Part shown: positions 8,099 through 16,693 of the stretch, piece after piece
How the letters are laid out: each line of letters opens with the position of its first letter
How positions within the stretch are numbered: the first letter of the stretch is position 1
Source of the DNA: an uncultured Peptococcaceae bacterium
GTDB taxonomy: Bacteria; Bacillota; Dehalobacteriia; UBA4068
Reading direction: 5' to 3'
NCBI GenBank assembly: GCA_949289995.1
Contig: CASEQE010000079.1
Coordinates: forward strand, 1 to 37,006
DNA: 37,006 nt
Program-made: the position numbers and the translations under genes
The notes under the pieces: model-generated
Told to the model about the DNA's origin: nothing
Database searches by the model: none
What the model saw: the letters and a program-made list of their open reading frames with translations, nothing else

Positions 8099-8160
8099 CT
8101 GCATGTTGTTTTCATTTTGCGTTTTGCATAATTGTTTTGCAATATTAAGGAGGGAATCTT

Positions 8161-8589
8161 GTGGCTACTTACATGGCCAAGCCCGCTGATATCGTGAGAA
8201 GCTGGTACGTAATCGACGCCGACGGCAAACCTTTGGGCCGTATTGCAACCGAAGCTGCCCGCTTGCTCCGCGGCAAACACAAAGCGATCTTTACGCCCCA
8301 TATTGATACCGGGGATTTCGTTATTATCATCAACGCCGATAAAGCCGTACTTACCGGCAATAAATTGGCCAATAAAAAATATTATCATCACTCCGGGTAT
8401 CCGGGAGGACTCAAAGAAGTAACGTATAAGGATATGATGGACAAAAAACCCGAATTGGCGATGGAAAAAGCCGTAAAAGGCATGTTGCCGCACAACCGCT
8501 TGGGCCGCGCTATGGCCAAGAAACTCAAGGTATATCGGGGAGCCCAGCATCCTCATCAAGCGCAAAAACCTGAAATTTGGGAATTTTAA
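8161..8589 (+). CDS. rplM: 50S ribosomal protein L13
   Basis: The 142-residue protein is L13 (uL13) over its whole length: [29 protein letters not shown] near the N-terminus, then [10 protein letters not shown] and [11 protein letters not shown] in the C-terminal half. It binds 23S rRNA early in 50S assembly. Translation starts at a GTG with AAGGAGGG at 8147-8154, six bases upstream; the internal ATG four codons later would remove conserved sequence and has no binding site. rpsI follows after 23 bases, the widespread rplM-rpsI operon. Confidence 0.98.
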   Translation: MATYMAKPADIVRSWYVIDADGKPLGRIATEAARLLRGKHKAIFTPHIDTGDFVIIINADKAVLTGNKLANKKYYHHSGYPGGLKEVTYKDMMDKKPELAMEKAVKGMLPHNRLGRAMAKKLKVYRGAQHPHQAQKPEIWEF

Positions 8590-8612
8590 CCGGCGAGAAG
8601 GAGGAATAAAAC

Positions 8613-9008
8613 GTGGCTCAAGAAATGAAATTTTACGGCACCGGACGCCGCAAAAACGCAATCGCCAAAGTATGGATTCTCCCCGGCTCCGGCAATATTA
8701 CCGTGAACAAACGGAACCTTGACGAATATTTTGGCAAAAAAACCTTGGTCATGATCGTCAAACAACCGATGGAACTGACCTCGACCAATGAAAAATACGA
8801 CGTAATCGCCAGCGTGCATGGAGGCGGCACCACCGGCCAAGCCGGCGCCGTGCGGCATGGTATTGCCCGGGCTTTGGTGCAGGCGGACAGCGAATTGCGC
8901 CCTGCCTTGAAATCCGCCGGCTTTATGACCCGCGACCCAAGAATGAAAGAACGTCGCAAATACGGCTTGAAAAAAGCCCGTAAAGCCAGCCAATTCAGCA
9001 AACGTTAA
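8613..9008 (+). CDS. rpsI: 30S ribosomal protein S9
   Basis: The 131-residue protein is S9 (uS9): [20 protein letters not shown] at residues 8-27, the central [21 protein letters not shown], and the basic tail ending in SQFSKR, whose terminal Lys-Arg reaches the P-site tRNA in ribosome structures. The GTG start has AAGGAGG at 8598-8604, eight bases upstream. It is the last gene of the rplM transcript, closed by the hairpin at 9037-9069. Confidence 0.98.
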   Translation: MAQEMKFYGTGRRKNAIAKVWILPGSGNITVNKRNLDEYFGKKTLVMIVKQPMELTSTNEKYDVIASVHGGGTTGQAGAVRHGIARALVQADSELRPALKSAGFMTRDPRMKERRKYGLKKARKASQFSKR

Positions 9009-9036
9009 TCGATCTTTACCTGTTTTGAACCATTTA

Positions 9037-9080
9037 CCCCCCTTGCCGAATCTATATCGGCAAGGGGGGTTCTTATCTTT
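9037..9080 (+). terminator. Intrinsic terminator of rplM-rpsI
   Basis: CCCCCCTTGCCGA (9037-9049) and TCGGCAAGGGGGG (9057-9069) form a perfect 13-bp stem with a 7-base loop, followed by TTCTTATCTTT. It lies 28 bases after the rpsI stop. Confidence 0.92.
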
Positions 9081-9338
9081 CCCTTTTGCAAAATTACGCA
9101 CTATACATTTACCAATAATTGCCATAATTATATGCTAAAGCGCAAGCTTATGAATATTTGCTTTTAAAATATTTTTTCTAACTGCAGCCGTATTATGAAA
9201 CGCCTTCAAAAAATCGGAAAAAAATATTTTTAATTTATCCGGCATATGGTATAATGTCCAGTAGAATAAAATTTGACCTGCCATTAGGCAATAATTACCC
9301 AGACCATATGATATATTTTTCCAAAAAAGGAGCGGCTT
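9081..9338 (+). promoter_or_regulatory. AT-rich intergenic region with an extended -10 promoter for the DUF362-like gene
   Basis: No gene was found between the rpsI terminator and the next start. TGGTATAAT at 9247-9255 is an extended -10 element (TATAAT at 9250-9255). The -35 position 17 bases upstream (9227-9232, TTTTTA) is poor, typical for extended -10 promoters. The start point would be near 9262, giving a leader of about 75 bases. Confidence 0.6.
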
Positions 9339-10148
9339 ATGAGCATTGTATCCCTACGCCACGGCCTGCGGACGCAAGATAAAATTACACAAATTACCCG
9401 TCTACTGGCGCCTTTAGGCGGAGTGGATACCTATTTTTGCCCAGGCGAAACCGTTGCCATATTGGCGGATTGGGGATTGCCCCTTTCGGCAGCAGCCGGC
9501 GTCAACGCCCATCCCGCCCTTATCTATGCCATCAGCAAAATTGCCCTGGCTAACGGTGCAAAAGAAGTTCGTGTTTTGCTGCAACCTGCTGCCGGTTTTG
9601 ATTTTCAGCAAACTTTACAGCGCAGCGGCTACGATGATTTGGCTAAAGAATCCATTCATCTAATCAATCTAGCACAACAACAACTTCTAAACCGCCAAAC
9701 CACATTAAATTTACACCAAGATACATACCCAATCTATCAACCTTTGCTTAGCGCCGACGTATTGATCTCCGTAAGCAAATTCAAATGCGATAAAAATCTG
9801 CTTTTCGGCAGTGCAATAAGCAATTTGGCGGCAGGAGCCGCCGTGGAGCATTCTCCCGGGATGCCGCCTGCCAGCCGTATCATGGCGGATCTTTCCACCA
9901 TTATTACCGCTGATTTGCATATTGTGGACGGCTTTCGCGGCAATGCAGGCTATCAGCCCCAAAAAGAAGATTTTTTGGCAGCAGCTACCGATCCCTGGGC
10001 GCTGGATACCGTATTAACCGCCATTGCCAATATTCCATCTGCCGCTATCCCCTATCTATGCCTAGGCGCGCAGTACGCCTTGGGCTGCTGCCACCCTGGA
10101 GATATTATGGTGGTAGGAGATACCCTACCCACCACGTCCCCATCCTAA
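9339..10148 (+). CDS. DUF362-like protein of unknown function
   Basis: The 269-residue product resembles DUF362 proteins. It contains a GETVAILADWG stretch followed by GVNAHPALIYAISKIALANGAKEVRVL (about 54-80), analogous to the conserved threonine/histidine-proline and GA-x-x-V pattern of that family, then ADVLISVSKFKCDK and a late DLHIVDGFRGNAGY. No ferredoxin-like CxxCxxC cluster is present, unlike the longer DUF362 proteins. It is cytosolic, without signal or membrane segment. The SD AAGGAG is six bases before the ATG. The PHP phosphatase gene follows after 33 bases, so the two may be co-transcribed. The biochemical role is unknown, and the family assignment itself is moderate. Confidence 0.6.
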   Translation: MSIVSLRHGLRTQDKITQITRLLAPLGGVDTYFCPGETVAILADWGLPLSAAAGVNAHPALIYAISKIALANGAKEVRVLLQPAAGFDFQQTLQRSGYDDLAKESIHLINLAQQQLLNRQTTLNLHQDTYPIYQPLLSADVLISVSKFKCDKNLLFGSAISNLAAGAAVEHSPGMPPASRIMADLSTIITADLHIVDGFRGNAGYQPQKEDFLAAATDPWALDTVLTAIANIPSAAIPYLCLGAQYALGCCHPGDIMVVGDTLPTTSPS

Positions 10149-10181
10149 CTCACAAGAATCTGCCAAAAGAAGGGAACACCC

Positions 10182-10982
10182 ATGCAACTTTACGACTACC
10201 ACGTACACAGCGATATTTCTTTTGATGGACGCATTCCCCTGCTGGAGGTCTGCCGTCTTGCCTTGCGGGCCGGCGCAGCAGGTCTGACCTTTACCGAACA
10301 CGTAGAATTTACCCGCCCCGACCGTCCCGGCCGTATTCCTAACTTTGCCCTGTACAAACAACGTATCCAAGAAGCCCGGGAAACTTTTCCCCAGCTTACA
10401 ATTGGCATGGGTTTGGAAATCGGTCTGTGTCCCGGACATAGAAACGATGTGGAAGAAATTGTAAACAGCGAAAAATGGGATTTTATTCTGGCCTCCATAC
10501 ATAATGTGGATGGCCTGGGCACCTATAACGAAGATTTCATTCGCGGCAAAGATAAACAATACGCCTACCGCCGCTATTTTGACGCCATGTATGATCTGTT
10601 TGTTGAAACCCCCTGTTTTGATGTGGCCGCCCATCTGGATATGATTCGCCGCAATCAAGGCTATACAGATCGCTCCCTACGCTATGAAGATTATGCCGAA
10701 CAATTAGATGCGATTCTTAAACTGCTGATTCATCGTGGCCAGGGTCTGGAAATCAATACCGCCGGTTGGCGCTTTGGTATCAACGGCGCCCATCCCGATC
10801 CTTCCATTCTTCACAGATATAAAGAATTAGGCGGCGTATTGGTCACCTGCGGCTCCGATAGCCACAGCGACAAAGTGTTGGATCATATTTCCGAAGGTTA
10901 TGCCTGGCTGTTGGATAACGGTTTCAACCGCCTGGCCTTATATCGGCAACGCAAACCTTTTTTCATTAATCTAACCCGCTAA
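10182..10982 (+). CDS. PHP-domain phosphatase, histidinol-phosphatase (HisJ/HisK) family
   Basis: The 266-residue protein has the complete PHP metal-site signature: DYHVHSDISFDG (H7, H9), FTEHVEF (E39, H40), GLEIG (E79), ASIHNVDG (H107), AAHLDMIRR (H151) and CGSDSHS (D226, H228). The layout matches monofunctional PHP histidinol-phosphatases, which remove phosphate from L-histidinol phosphate in histidine synthesis. No other his gene is in the window, so another phosphoester substrate is possible. The tRNA promoter begins only seven bases after its stop. An AAGGG ribosome site precedes the ATG. Confidence 0.82.
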   Translation: MQLYDYHVHSDISFDGRIPLLEVCRLALRAGAAGLTFTEHVEFTRPDRPGRIPNFALYKQRIQEARETFPQLTIGMGLEIGLCPGHRNDVEEIVNSEKWDFILASIHNVDGLGTYNEDFIRGKDKQYAYRRYFDAMYDLFVETPCFDVAAHLDMIRRNQGYTDRSLRYEDYAEQLDAILKLLIHRGQGLEINTAGWRFGINGAHPDPSILHRYKELGGVLVTCGSDSHSDKVLDHISEGYAWLLDNGFNRLALYRQRKPFFINLTR

Positions 10983-10989
10983 AATTATC

Positions 10990-11018
10990 TTGACAAAGCC
11001 GGCGCTGTCGTTTATACT
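10990..11018 (+). promoter_or_regulatory. Sigma-A promoter of tRNA-Val
   Basis: A perfect TTGACA (10990-10995) and TATACT (11013-11018) are 17 bases apart. Transcription would start near 11025, about a dozen bases before the mature tRNA. Confidence 0.9.
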
Positions 11019-11036
11019 TATATGCGTCGGTTCTTT

Positions 11037-11113
11037 GGGGTTATAGCTCAGTTGGTTAGAGCGCCACGTTGACATCGTGGAGGTCATTGGTTCGAGCCCA
11101 ACTAACCCCACCA
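11037..11113 (+). tRNA. tRNA-Val (anticodon GAC), CCA encoded
   Basis: All cloverleaf parts are present: acceptor GGGGTTA/TAACCCC, D stem GCTC/GAGC, anticodon stem CCACG/CGTGG with loop TTGACAT (anticodon GAC at 11071-11073), a five-base variable loop, and T loop TTCGAGC. The 3' CCA is encoded at 11111-11113 after discriminator A11110. The outermost T-stem pair is an A11086-C11102 mismatch instead of a Watson-Crick pair. It reads GUC and GUU codons and has its own promoter and terminator. Confidence 0.97.
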
Positions 11114-11114
11114 A

Positions 11115-11145
11115 AACCTGGCTGTTTCGGCAGTCAGGTTTTTTT
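11115..11145 (+). terminator. Intrinsic terminator of the tRNA-Val gene
   Basis: AACCTGGCTG and CAGTCAGGTT form a 10-bp stem (one G-U) around TTTCGG, between 11115 and 11140, followed by a run of T to 11145. It starts two bases after the encoded CCA. Confidence 0.92.
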
Positions 11146-11232
11146 ATATCTCTTGTCTTCGCTACTTATCTCCATAGACGAAGGAAAGCCTATACCAGCG
11201 ATTTCATATCATAAGCATATCTATTTTCCGCA

Positions 11233-11283
11233 AATAAAAGCAAAAGCTTGGTCGAGATTTTCGACCAAGCTTTTGCTTTTATT
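11233..11283 (-). terminator. Long inverted repeat, probable terminator of the purine operon
   Basis: A perfect 23-base inverted repeat (11233-11255 and 11261-11283) surrounds a 5-base spacer, 31 bases after the purL stop. Its outer part is AAAAGC-type and gives U-rich RNA on leaving the hairpin, so it can end transcription from the left-going purine operon and, being symmetrical, also back up the rightward tRNA terminator. The DNA between this and the tRNA terminator (11146-11232) shows nothing recognisable. Confidence 0.75.
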
Positions 11284-11314
11284 ACATAATCAACCATATT
11301 GTCGCTAGAAACAC

Positions 11315-14300
11315 TTATTCTGCAAAATAAGCAACGGCGCCGGCAAACATTTTCACATCCTTGTCGCCCGGTACATTCTGCAAACAATAGCGGGCTGCCC
11401 GTTCCGGATGGCCCATACGTCCAAACACCCGTCCATCCGGAGAAGTCAATGCTTCCACAGCCCATAGGGAACCGTTGGGATTGGCGGCAATATCCATCGA
11501 AGGCGTGCCGTTTTCGTCCACATATTGGGCGGCAATTTGTCCGTTTTCCGCCAATTGGCGCAACAAAGGCAAAGGACAAACAAAACGTCCCTCCCCATGG
11601 GAAATGGCAATGGTATATATATCGCCCACCTGATCCAAACCCATCCACGGAGACTTCACCGATGCCACCCGACTGCGAATTAAACGGGACTGATGGCGGC
11701 CAATGGTGTTAAAGGTCAAAGTGGGAGAATCGGCCTGGGGATCACGAATTTCGCCAAAAGGCACCAATCCCAGCTTGATCAAAGCCTGGAAACCATTGCA
11801 AATCCCGCCAATCAAACCATCCCGCTGAGACAATAGCCGGCTAATGCTTTGCGCCACCAAGGGATTGCGGAAAAATGCGGTAATAAATTTGCCCGATCCA
11901 TCCGGCTCGTCGCCGCCGGAAAATCCGCCTGGCAACATCAAAATCTGGCTTTGATCAATCGCTTTTGCCAGTTCTTGCGCCGATTCTGCCAATAAATCCG
12001 GCGTAAGATTGCGGATAATCAGCAAACGAGGATCTCCACCGGCTCGCCGGAAAGCCGCCGCCGTATCATATTCGCAATTGGTGCCGGGAAACACCGGAAT
12101 CGTTATCCGGGGACGCACCACTCTGCCGCCTTTTTTCACCAATACCTGCTTTTGCGTATAACTTAACACCGGCGGCACATCGCCACTTTCGGCTACACGG
12201 GTGGGAAAAACTTTGGCCAGCGTGTTGTGGTAGATGTTTTCAATTTCCGTTAAATCTACTCTTTCCGTTCCATAATACAAAGCGTATTCAGGGAGAATCT
12301 CGCCTAGATTTATACCAGAGTTGCAGAGATCCCCCTGTACTTCCAACAAAAAGCTGCCATAGCTATAATCAAACAAATCAGCCATAGTTAAAGCTGGGTT
12401 CAGACGACACCCCAAACCATTACCCAAAGCCATTTTCAGCAATCCTTCAGCCACGCCGCCATAAACCGGCGTATACGCCGACAAAACCTGGCCGGATTGT
12501 ATCCATTGCGCCACCTGCCGGTATACCGCTAGTAAACTGTCTTTCTCCGGCAAACCGTTGGCGTCGTATTGCGGCTTTAGCCAAATCAAAGAAGAACCGG
12601 CTTTTTTCCATTCAGGAGAGCAAACCCGGCGGCAATCGCCCATGGCCACGGCAAAACTAATCAATGTCGGCGGTACGTCGATTTGTTCGAAACTGCCGCT
12701 CATCGAATCCTTACCGCCAATAGAAGCCAGGGATAAATCCAACTGTGCATTCAAGGCGCCCAGCAGCGAAGCCAAAGGCATACCCCAACGGCTAGTATCT
12801 TTAGCCAATTTGGGAAAATATTCCTGAAAACTAAGCCAACAACGTTCTAAATCCGCCCCGGCAGCCACCAATTTGGCAACCGACTCTACCACCGCCAAAT
12901 ATCCGCCGCGATAAGGATCCTTTTCACTGATTTGCGGATTAAAACCATATGCCATAAAGGAACAGCTGTTGGTTTCGCCATCCAATACCGGCAGTTTAGC
13001 GGCCATAGCCTGAATAGGCGTAGCCTGCCGTTTGCCGCCAAAGGGATATAATACGGTTTGCGCTCCCACCGTGCTGTCAAAACGTTCCGACAGCCCCTGT
13101 TTGGAACAAGCGTTTAAATCCCCTGCCAAATCCGCCAAGCCCTGAACCAGGGAAGCCGGGGCGTCCTTGCGGAAAGGCAAAGCAGCCCTTACTTTGGCCT
13201 GACTATGTTTTACCGCCCCATTGCTATCCAAAAAACGCCTGGCAATATCCGCCACCACCTGTCCCCGCCAAGTCATGGTCATACGGGGTTCGGCTTTAAC
13301 CCGGGCCACCGGCGTGGCCTCCAAATTTTCTTCTTCCGCCAATTGCAAAAACCGCTGCAAATCGCCGGCATCCAATACCACGGCCATCCGCTCCTGAGAT
13401 TCGCTGATGGCCAATTCGCAGCCGTCCAAACCTTCATATTTTTTCGGCACCCGATCCAAATCAATCTCCAATCCCGGGGCCAATTCGCCGATAGCCACGG
13501 ATACGCCGCCGGCGCCAAAATCATTGCAGCGTTTAATCAAAGACGCCGCTTGGGGATTGCGGAACAATCGCTGCAGTTTCCGTTCTTCCGGGGCGTTCCC
13601 TTTTTGTACTTCCGCTCCGCAACTGGTAAGAGAAGCCACGCTGTGGGATTTGGAAGAACCAGTGGCGCCGCCAATACCATCCCGACCGGTACGGCCGCCT
13701 AACAACACCACTACATCCCCAGGCTGGGGCCGTTCCCGCCGAACATTGGCGGCAGGCGCCGCGGCAATCACCGCTCCCACTTCCATACGTTTAGCCACAT
13801 ACCCCGGATGATACACCTCGTCCACCAAACCGGTGGCCAAACCGATTTGATTGCCATAGGAAGAATAACCTGCCGCCGCCGTGGTGGTAATTTTCCGCTG
13901 CGGCAATTTTCCCGGCAAAGTGGCGTCCACCGGCTGGTTCGGATCCGCCGCTCCGGTAAGACGCATAGCCTGATATACATAGCCCCGTCCCGACAAAGGA
14001 TCGCGAATCGCCCCGCCGATACAGGTGGCGGCGCCGCCGAAAGGCTCGATTTCCGTGGGATGATTGTGGGTTTCGTTTTTAAACAACAACAACCAGGGCT
14101 GTTTTTCGCCATCTACATCTACTTCCACCTTAACAGTGCAAGCATTGATTTCTTCCGATTCATCCAAATCCTTTAATTTACCAGTTGCCCGTAAATAGCG
14201 GGCGCCAAAGGTAGCCAAGTCCATCAAAGTCAATGGCTTATTCCAGCCCATCTCCTGCTTCAGACGGCAATAGCGATCATATCCGGCCTGCACTTGCCGG

Positions 14301-15010
14301 TCTTCGATTTCCGGCGGCGCAATATGAGCGCCAAAAGTGGTATGCCGGCAATGATCGGACCAATAGGTGTCGATAATTTTCAACTCCGCCAAGCTGGGAT
14401 CCCGACCTTCTTCCCGGAAATAGTCCCGGCACATGGCCAAATCCGCTTCATCCATGGCCAATCCCCGCTGCTGAATCATTTTCGGCAAATCCGCTTCCTC
14501 CATGCGGCAAAATCCGTGGAGAATTTCCACCGCTTCCGGCTGAGGATAATCCTGCTGCAAAGTAGTAGGCATCGCCAAATCCGCCATCCTACTTTCCACC
14601 GGATTAATCAAATGTCTCTGGATTTTTTCCATGTCGCCGTCGCTTAAATCGCCGCTTAGCAAATACACCTTGGCGCTATGCACCAGCGGCCGCTGGCCGC
14701 CTAAGACGAACTGAATACATTCGGCGCAAGAATTGGCCCTTTGGTCAAATTGGCCGGGTAAATATTCCACCGCCAGCATTCGTTCTGCCGGCGGTAGTTC
14801 CCGGTAAACCGTATCCACCGGCGGTTCGGCAAACACCACCGGTATACAGGCCGCAAACTGCTCTTCGCTTAGCCCTTCCACATCATAACGATTCAACAAA
14901 CGCAAACCGGTCAAAGCCGGTATAGATAAGTTTTCCCGAATATCCGCCAGCAAACCGGCGGCTTCCACTGCAAAATCTGCCTTTTTTTCCGTATATATCC
15001 GATATATCAT
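11315..15010 (-). CDS. purL: Phosphoribosylformylglycinamidine synthase, single-chain clostridial type
   Basis: This 1231-residue enzyme makes formylglycinamidine ribotide from FGAR, ATP and glutamine, the fourth step of purine synthesis. The N-terminal part is the PurS-like and linker region. The two AIRS-like halves carry ETHNHPTEIEPFGGAATCIGGAIRD-type and SIGGKDSMSG motifs. From about residue 970 a class I glutamine amidotransferase domain runs with FPGTNCEYDTAAAF, the nucleophile Cys1071 in GGICNGFQ, and a C-terminal SHGEGRF and GHPER histidine. Having all parts in one chain of about 1230 residues is the version known from Clostridia and relatives, not the PurS/PurQ/PurL complex of Bacillus. 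Start ATG is supported by AGGAG. It is the last gene of the operon, 28 bases after purN. Confidence 0.97.
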   Translation of the reverse strand: MIYRIYTEKKADFAVEAAGLLADIRENLSIPALTGLRLLNRYDVEGLSEEQFAACIPVVFAEPPVDTVYRELPPAERMLAVEYLPGQFDQRANSCAECIQFVLGGQRPLVHSAKVYLLSGDLSDGDMEKIQRHLINPVESRMADLAMPTTLQQDYPQPEAVEILHGFCRMEEADLPKMIQQRGLAMDEADLAMCRDYFREEGRDPSLAELKIIDTYWSDHCRHTTFGAHIAPPEIEDRQVQAGYDRYCRLKQEMGWNKPLTLMDLATFGARYLRATGKLKDLDESEEINACTVKVEVDVDGEKQPWLLLFKNETHNHPTEIEPFGGAATCIGGAIRDPLSGRGYVYQAMRLTGAADPNQPVDATLPGKLPQRKITTTAAAGYSSYGNQIGLATGLVDEVYHPGYVAKRMEVGAVIAAAPAANVRRERPQPGDVVVLLGGRTGRDGIGGATGSSKSHSVASLTSCGAEVQKGNAPEERKLQRLFRNPQAASLIKRCNDFGAGGVSVAIGELAPGLEIDLDRVPKKYEGLDGCELAISESQERMAVVLDAGDLQRFLQLAEEENLEATPVARVKAEPRMTMTWRGQVVADIARRFLDSNGAVKHSQAKVRAALPFRKDAPASLVQGLADLAGDLNACSKQGLSERFDSTVGAQTVLYPFGGKRQATPIQAMAAKLPVLDGETNSCSFMAYGFNPQISEKDPYRGGYLAVVESVAKLVAAGADLERCWLSFQEYFPKLAKDTSRWGMPLASLLGALNAQLDLSLASIGGKDSMSGSFEQIDVPPTLISFAVAMGDCRRVCSPEWKKAGSSLIWLKPQYDANGLPEKDSLLAVYRQVAQWIQSGQVLSAYTPVYGGVAEGLLKMALGNGLGCRLNPALTMADLFDYSYGSFLLEVQGDLCNSGINLGEILPEYALYYGTERVDLTEIENIYHNTLAKVFPTRVAESGDVPPVLSYTQKQVLVKKGGRVVRPRITIPVFPGTNCEYDTAAAFRRAGGDPRLLIIRNLTPDLLAESAQELAKAIDQSQILMLPGGFSGGDEPDGSGKFITAFFRNPLVAQSISRLLSQRDGLIGGICNGFQALIKLGLVPFGEIRDPQADSPTLTFNTIGRHQSRLIRSRVASVKSPWMGLDQVGDIYTIAISHGEGRFVCPLPLLRQLAENGQIAAQYVDENGTPSMDIAANPNGSLWAVEALTSPDGRVFGRMGHPERAARYCLQNVPGDKDVKMFAGAVAYFAE

Positions 15011-15038
15011 CGCCGTTTCTCCTGCTCCTATGGCTATC

Positions 15039-15650
15039 CTATACTGTTCTGTTTGCGCTCAAATTGGCGCAAACCATCTCCACCCCTTGGGGCAACAATT
15101 GCCATTCAGCCTCTTCCATCACTCTTTTTTGCAAAGTTTCCGGCGTATCCCCGGGCAAAACCGCCACCGCTTTTTGCAAAAGGATTTTGCCGCCATCGGG
15201 AATTTCGTTTACATAATGCACCGTGGCTCCGGTAACTTTTACCCCATAATCCAAGGCGGCCTGATGCACGCGCAGGCCATAAAACCCTTTGCCGCAAAAA
15301 GAAGGAATCAGCGATGGATGAATGTTAATAATCCGCTCCGGCCATTTCCGAACAAAATCAGCGCTTAATATAGATAAAAAACCGGCCAAAACAATTACTT
15401 CAATGCAATATTTTTCCAAAATAGCCTGCAATTCTGCTTCAAATTGTTCCGGCGTCATTTGCCGCCGGGGTATTGCCGCCACAGCCAAGCCTGCTTTTTC
15501 TCCTCGCTGCAAGGCATAGGCCTGCGGGTTGTCGGAAATCACCACCGTCAACTGTCCATGGGGAATTTCCCCTGCCTGCTGCCGGTCAATCAGCGCCTGT
15601 AAATTGGTACCGCCGCCGGAAACCAACACCGCCACTTTTCGTTTTAGCAT
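15039..15650 (-). CDS. purN: Phosphoribosylglycinamide formyltransferase (GART)
   Basis: The 203-residue protein transfers a formyl group from 10-formyl-tetrahydrofolate to glycinamide ribotide. It shows [16 protein letters not shown] (residues 6-21) for the phosphate site, [11 protein letters not shown] with N109 and H111, and PDGGKI with D152, the catalytic triad of the family. The reading frame is open farther upstream into purM, but the ATG at 15650 is chosen because it gives the family N-terminus and has AAGGAG upstream. It overlaps the purM stop by seven bases (ATGCTAA), implying coupled translation. Confidence 0.96.
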   Translation of the reverse strand: MLKRKVAVLVSGGGTNLQALIDRQQAGEIPHGQLTVVISDNPQAYALQRGEKAGLAVAAIPRRQMTPEQFEAELQAILEKYCIEVIVLAGFLSILSADFVRKWPERIINIHPSLIPSFCGKGFYGLRVHQAALDYGVKVTGATVHYVNEIPDGGKILLQKAVAVLPGDTPETLQKRVMEEAEWQLLPQGVEMVCANLSANRTV

Positions 15651-16684
15651 AAGCGCACTCCTTCTTCGCCGGGCTGCAACTCGCCAATGATATAGGCGTC
15701 CTCTCCTTGCTGCTGCAAAAAGGCCACCGCTTGATCCGCCTGATCGGCGGCGACAGTCAGACACATACCCACGCCCATATTGAATGTATTAAACATATCC
15801 CGCTCCGGAATATTGCCTTCAAATTGCAGCATATCAAAAAGGCGGGGAATACGCAGAGATTTTTTACGAATAACCGCCGTCAATCCCTGCGGCAACATGC
15901 GGGGAATATTTTCAAAAAAGCCGCCGCCGGTAATATGCGCAATACCGCTAACGCGAATCGGCTGTTTCAGTAAAGCCAACACCGGCTTCACATAAATCCG
16001 CGTCGGCGCCAACAGCGCCTCGCCCAAGCTTTGGCTTAATTCCGGCAAATAATGATTTAAATCCCGGCTGGTCACGTCAAAAGCCTGCCTGGCCAAGGAA
16101 AAACCGTTGGAATGTAAACCGGAGCTGGGCAAAGCCACCACAGCATCGCCAGGTTGGCTTTGGCTAACGTCGATGATTTTATCCTTATCCACAATGCCTA
16201 CGGTAAAACCGGCCAAATCATACTCGTCCTCGGGATAAAAGCCCGGCATTTCGGCGGTTTCCCCACCGATCAGCGCGGCTCCCGCCTGAACGCAGCCTTC
16301 CGCCACCCCGGAAACAATCGCGGCAATTTTTTCCGGATAATTTTTGCCGCAAGCGATATAATCCAAAAAGAATAACGGCGCCGCGCCGCAACAAATAATG
16401 TCATTCACGCACATGGCCACGCAATCGATACCCACCGTATCATGCTTGTCCAAAAGAAAAGCGATTTTCAACTTGGTTCCCACGCCATCGGTGCCGCTAA
16501 CCAAAACCGGTTGCCGGTATTGCCCCCAATCCGCTGCAAACAAACCGCCAAAACCGCCTATACCGGACAAAACTCCCGGCGTTTTCGTGCGATCAATATG
16601 CTGCTTCATCAGTTCCACCGCCGTATAACCGGCGGTAATATCTACGCCGGCCTGTTTATAGCTGTTGCTAAAACTCTTATTCAT
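15644..16684 (-). CDS. purM: Phosphoribosylformylglycinamidine cyclo-ligase (AIR synthetase)
   Basis: This 346-residue protein closes the imidazole ring of AIR using ATP. The N-terminal [24 protein letters not shown] and the motifs [26 protein letters not shown] and [15 protein letters not shown] are characteristic, and the length is standard. Start ATG with AAGAGGG upstream; it follows purF by nine bases and overlaps purN. Confidence 0.97.
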   Translation of the reverse strand: MNKSFSNSYKQAGVDITAGYTAVELMKQHIDRTKTPGVLSGIGGFGGLFAADWGQYRQPVLVSGTDGVGTKLKIAFLLDKHDTVGIDCVAMCVNDIICCGAAPLFFLDYIACGKNYPEKIAAIVSGVAEGCVQAGAALIGGETAEMPGFYPEDEYDLAGFTVGIVDKDKIIDVSQSQPGDAVVALPSSGLHSNGFSLARQAFDVTSRDLNHYLPELSQSLGEALLAPTRIYVKPVLALLKQPIRVSGIAHITGGGFFENIPRMLPQGLTAVIRKKSLRIPRLFDMLQFEGNIPERDMFNTFNMGVGMCLTVAADQADQAVAFLQQQGEDAYIIGELQPGEEGVRLC

Positions 16685-16693
16685 AATACCCTC

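Noticed and set aside
7918..8661. Long open frame on the minus strand across the rplM promoter and gene
   Set aside because: It is antisense to a certain ribosomal protein gene, has no Shine-Dalgarno and no recognisable protein features.
8586..9125. Minus-strand open frame opposite rpsI
   Set aside because: Composition shadow of rpsI running through its terminator hairpin; no start signal.
15651..15764. Longer PurN start inside purM
   Set aside because: The extension is low-complexity Arg/Gly sequence from the overlapping frame; ATG 15650 has a ribosome site and the family N-terminus.
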